A stretch of 40,133 bases of DNA from assembly GCA_030652035.1 (NCBI GenBank), contig JAUSBJ010000029.1, forward strand, positions 1 to 40,133, in the 5' to 3' direction. A program made the translations under genes and the position numbers. Positions 39,882-40,133 of the stretch are shown here, piece by piece. This DNA is from Sulfurimicrobium sp. Its GTDB lineage: Bacteria; Pseudomonadota; Gammaproteobacteria; Burkholderiales; Sulfuricellaceae. Within the stretch, counting starts at the first letter, position 1; each line of letters begins with the position of its first letter. The notes under the pieces were generated by a model, which was not told the origin of the DNA, searched no databases, and saw only the letters and a list, made by a program, of their open reading frames with translations.

Positions 39882-40133
39882 TCAGCTCTTGTCCACTTCG
39901 ACCTGGGTCTGCACCTGCTGGCGCAAGCGGATGTGCAACTCGCGCAACTGCTTCTCGTCCACGGTGTTGGGAGCCTGGGTCATGAGGCAGGCGGCGCGCT
40001 GGGTCTTGGGGAAGGCGATCACGTCGCGGATCGATTCGGCGCCGGTCATCAGGGTGACGATACGGTCCAGACCGAATGCCAGGCCGCCATGCGGGGGCGC
40101 GCCGTACTGCAGCGCGTCGAGCAGGAAGCCGAA
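39882..40133 (-). CDS. aspS: Aspartyl-tRNA synthetase, C-terminal part
   Basis: The last 83 codons are present; the gene continues beyond the window edge. The frame reads [20 protein letters not shown] and [11 protein letters not shown], then [20 protein letters not shown]. This is the class II motif 3 region and C-terminus of AspS, and GLDR holds the ATP-binding arginine. It charges tRNA-Asp. It is the first visible gene of the aspS-rhodanese-nudB-nadA group. Confidence 0.95.
   Translation of the reverse strand, partial: FGFLLDALQYGAPPHGGLAFGLDRIVTLMTGAESIRDVIAFPKTQRAACLMTQAPNTVDEKQLRELHIRLRQQVQTQVEVDKS

Overview
The window looks like a chromosomal segment of a betaproteobacterium, possibly of the Nitrosomonadales (Gallionella, Sulfuricella and relatives). 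Reasons are a moderately high GC content, the gene order aspS-rhodanese-nudB-nadA, several environmental-type signalling proteins, a bufferin/Hvf-type metallophore operon and many dispersed non-coding repeats. The taxonomic placement is an inference from gene content only. No rRNA, tRNA or CRISPR array was seen.

Region 1 (1-5.3 kb) is repeat-rich. It holds an IS481-type transposase remnant, two copies of a roughly 0.5 kb non-coding element (403-955 and 4181-4671), and a CHASE-PAS-PAS hybrid-free sensor histidine kinase. The two element copies share the same outer flanks but their cores are inverted relative to each other.

Region 2 (4.7-8.5 kb) is the functional centre of interest. An ECF sigma factor and its NrsF-type membrane anti-sigma factor lie divergent from a tightly overlapping four-gene operon. 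That operon encodes a KCG-repeat RiPP precursor, a DUF692/MNIO modification enzyme, its DUF2063 partner and a DoxX-like membrane protein (bufA2/hvfA-B-C-D, also called gig). A perfect GTAACC-N16-CGAA SigF-type promoter lies in front of the precursor. A fifth gene that once followed is now only an N-terminal stub.

Region 3 (8.5-16.3 kb) holds a VapBC-type module with a frameshifted toxin plus an XRE gene, a radical SAM protein, a tail-anchored coiled-coil protein, a VF530 protein and a pseudouridine synthase with an altered active-site residue. It also holds a DUF1451 zinc-ribbon protein, a macrodomain protein, a CNNM/CorC membrane protein and a stand-alone inverse-autotransporter barrel.

Region 4 (16.5-26.3 kb) has a decayed sensor gene related to the stub behind the buf operon, a CheB-CheR-PAS fusion, a PAS-GGDEF cyclase, rlhA with a 240-bp inverted-repeat element next to its TTG start, and hrpB.

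Region 5 (26.6-37.4 kb) is a defence island. A type I restriction-modification operon runs hsdM-rhuM-hsdS-(PD-(D/E)xK-like gene)-hsdR. Behind it lie the remains of a RHH/ParE module, a fragment of a second EcoEI-type hsdR and a second complete rhuM. Both rhuM genes carry a different long DNA palindrome at the same codon position, which I consider the most unexpected signal in the window.

Region 6 (37.4-40.1 kb) is a conserved housekeeping block on the minus strand: aspS (partial), a rhodanese, nudB and nadA.
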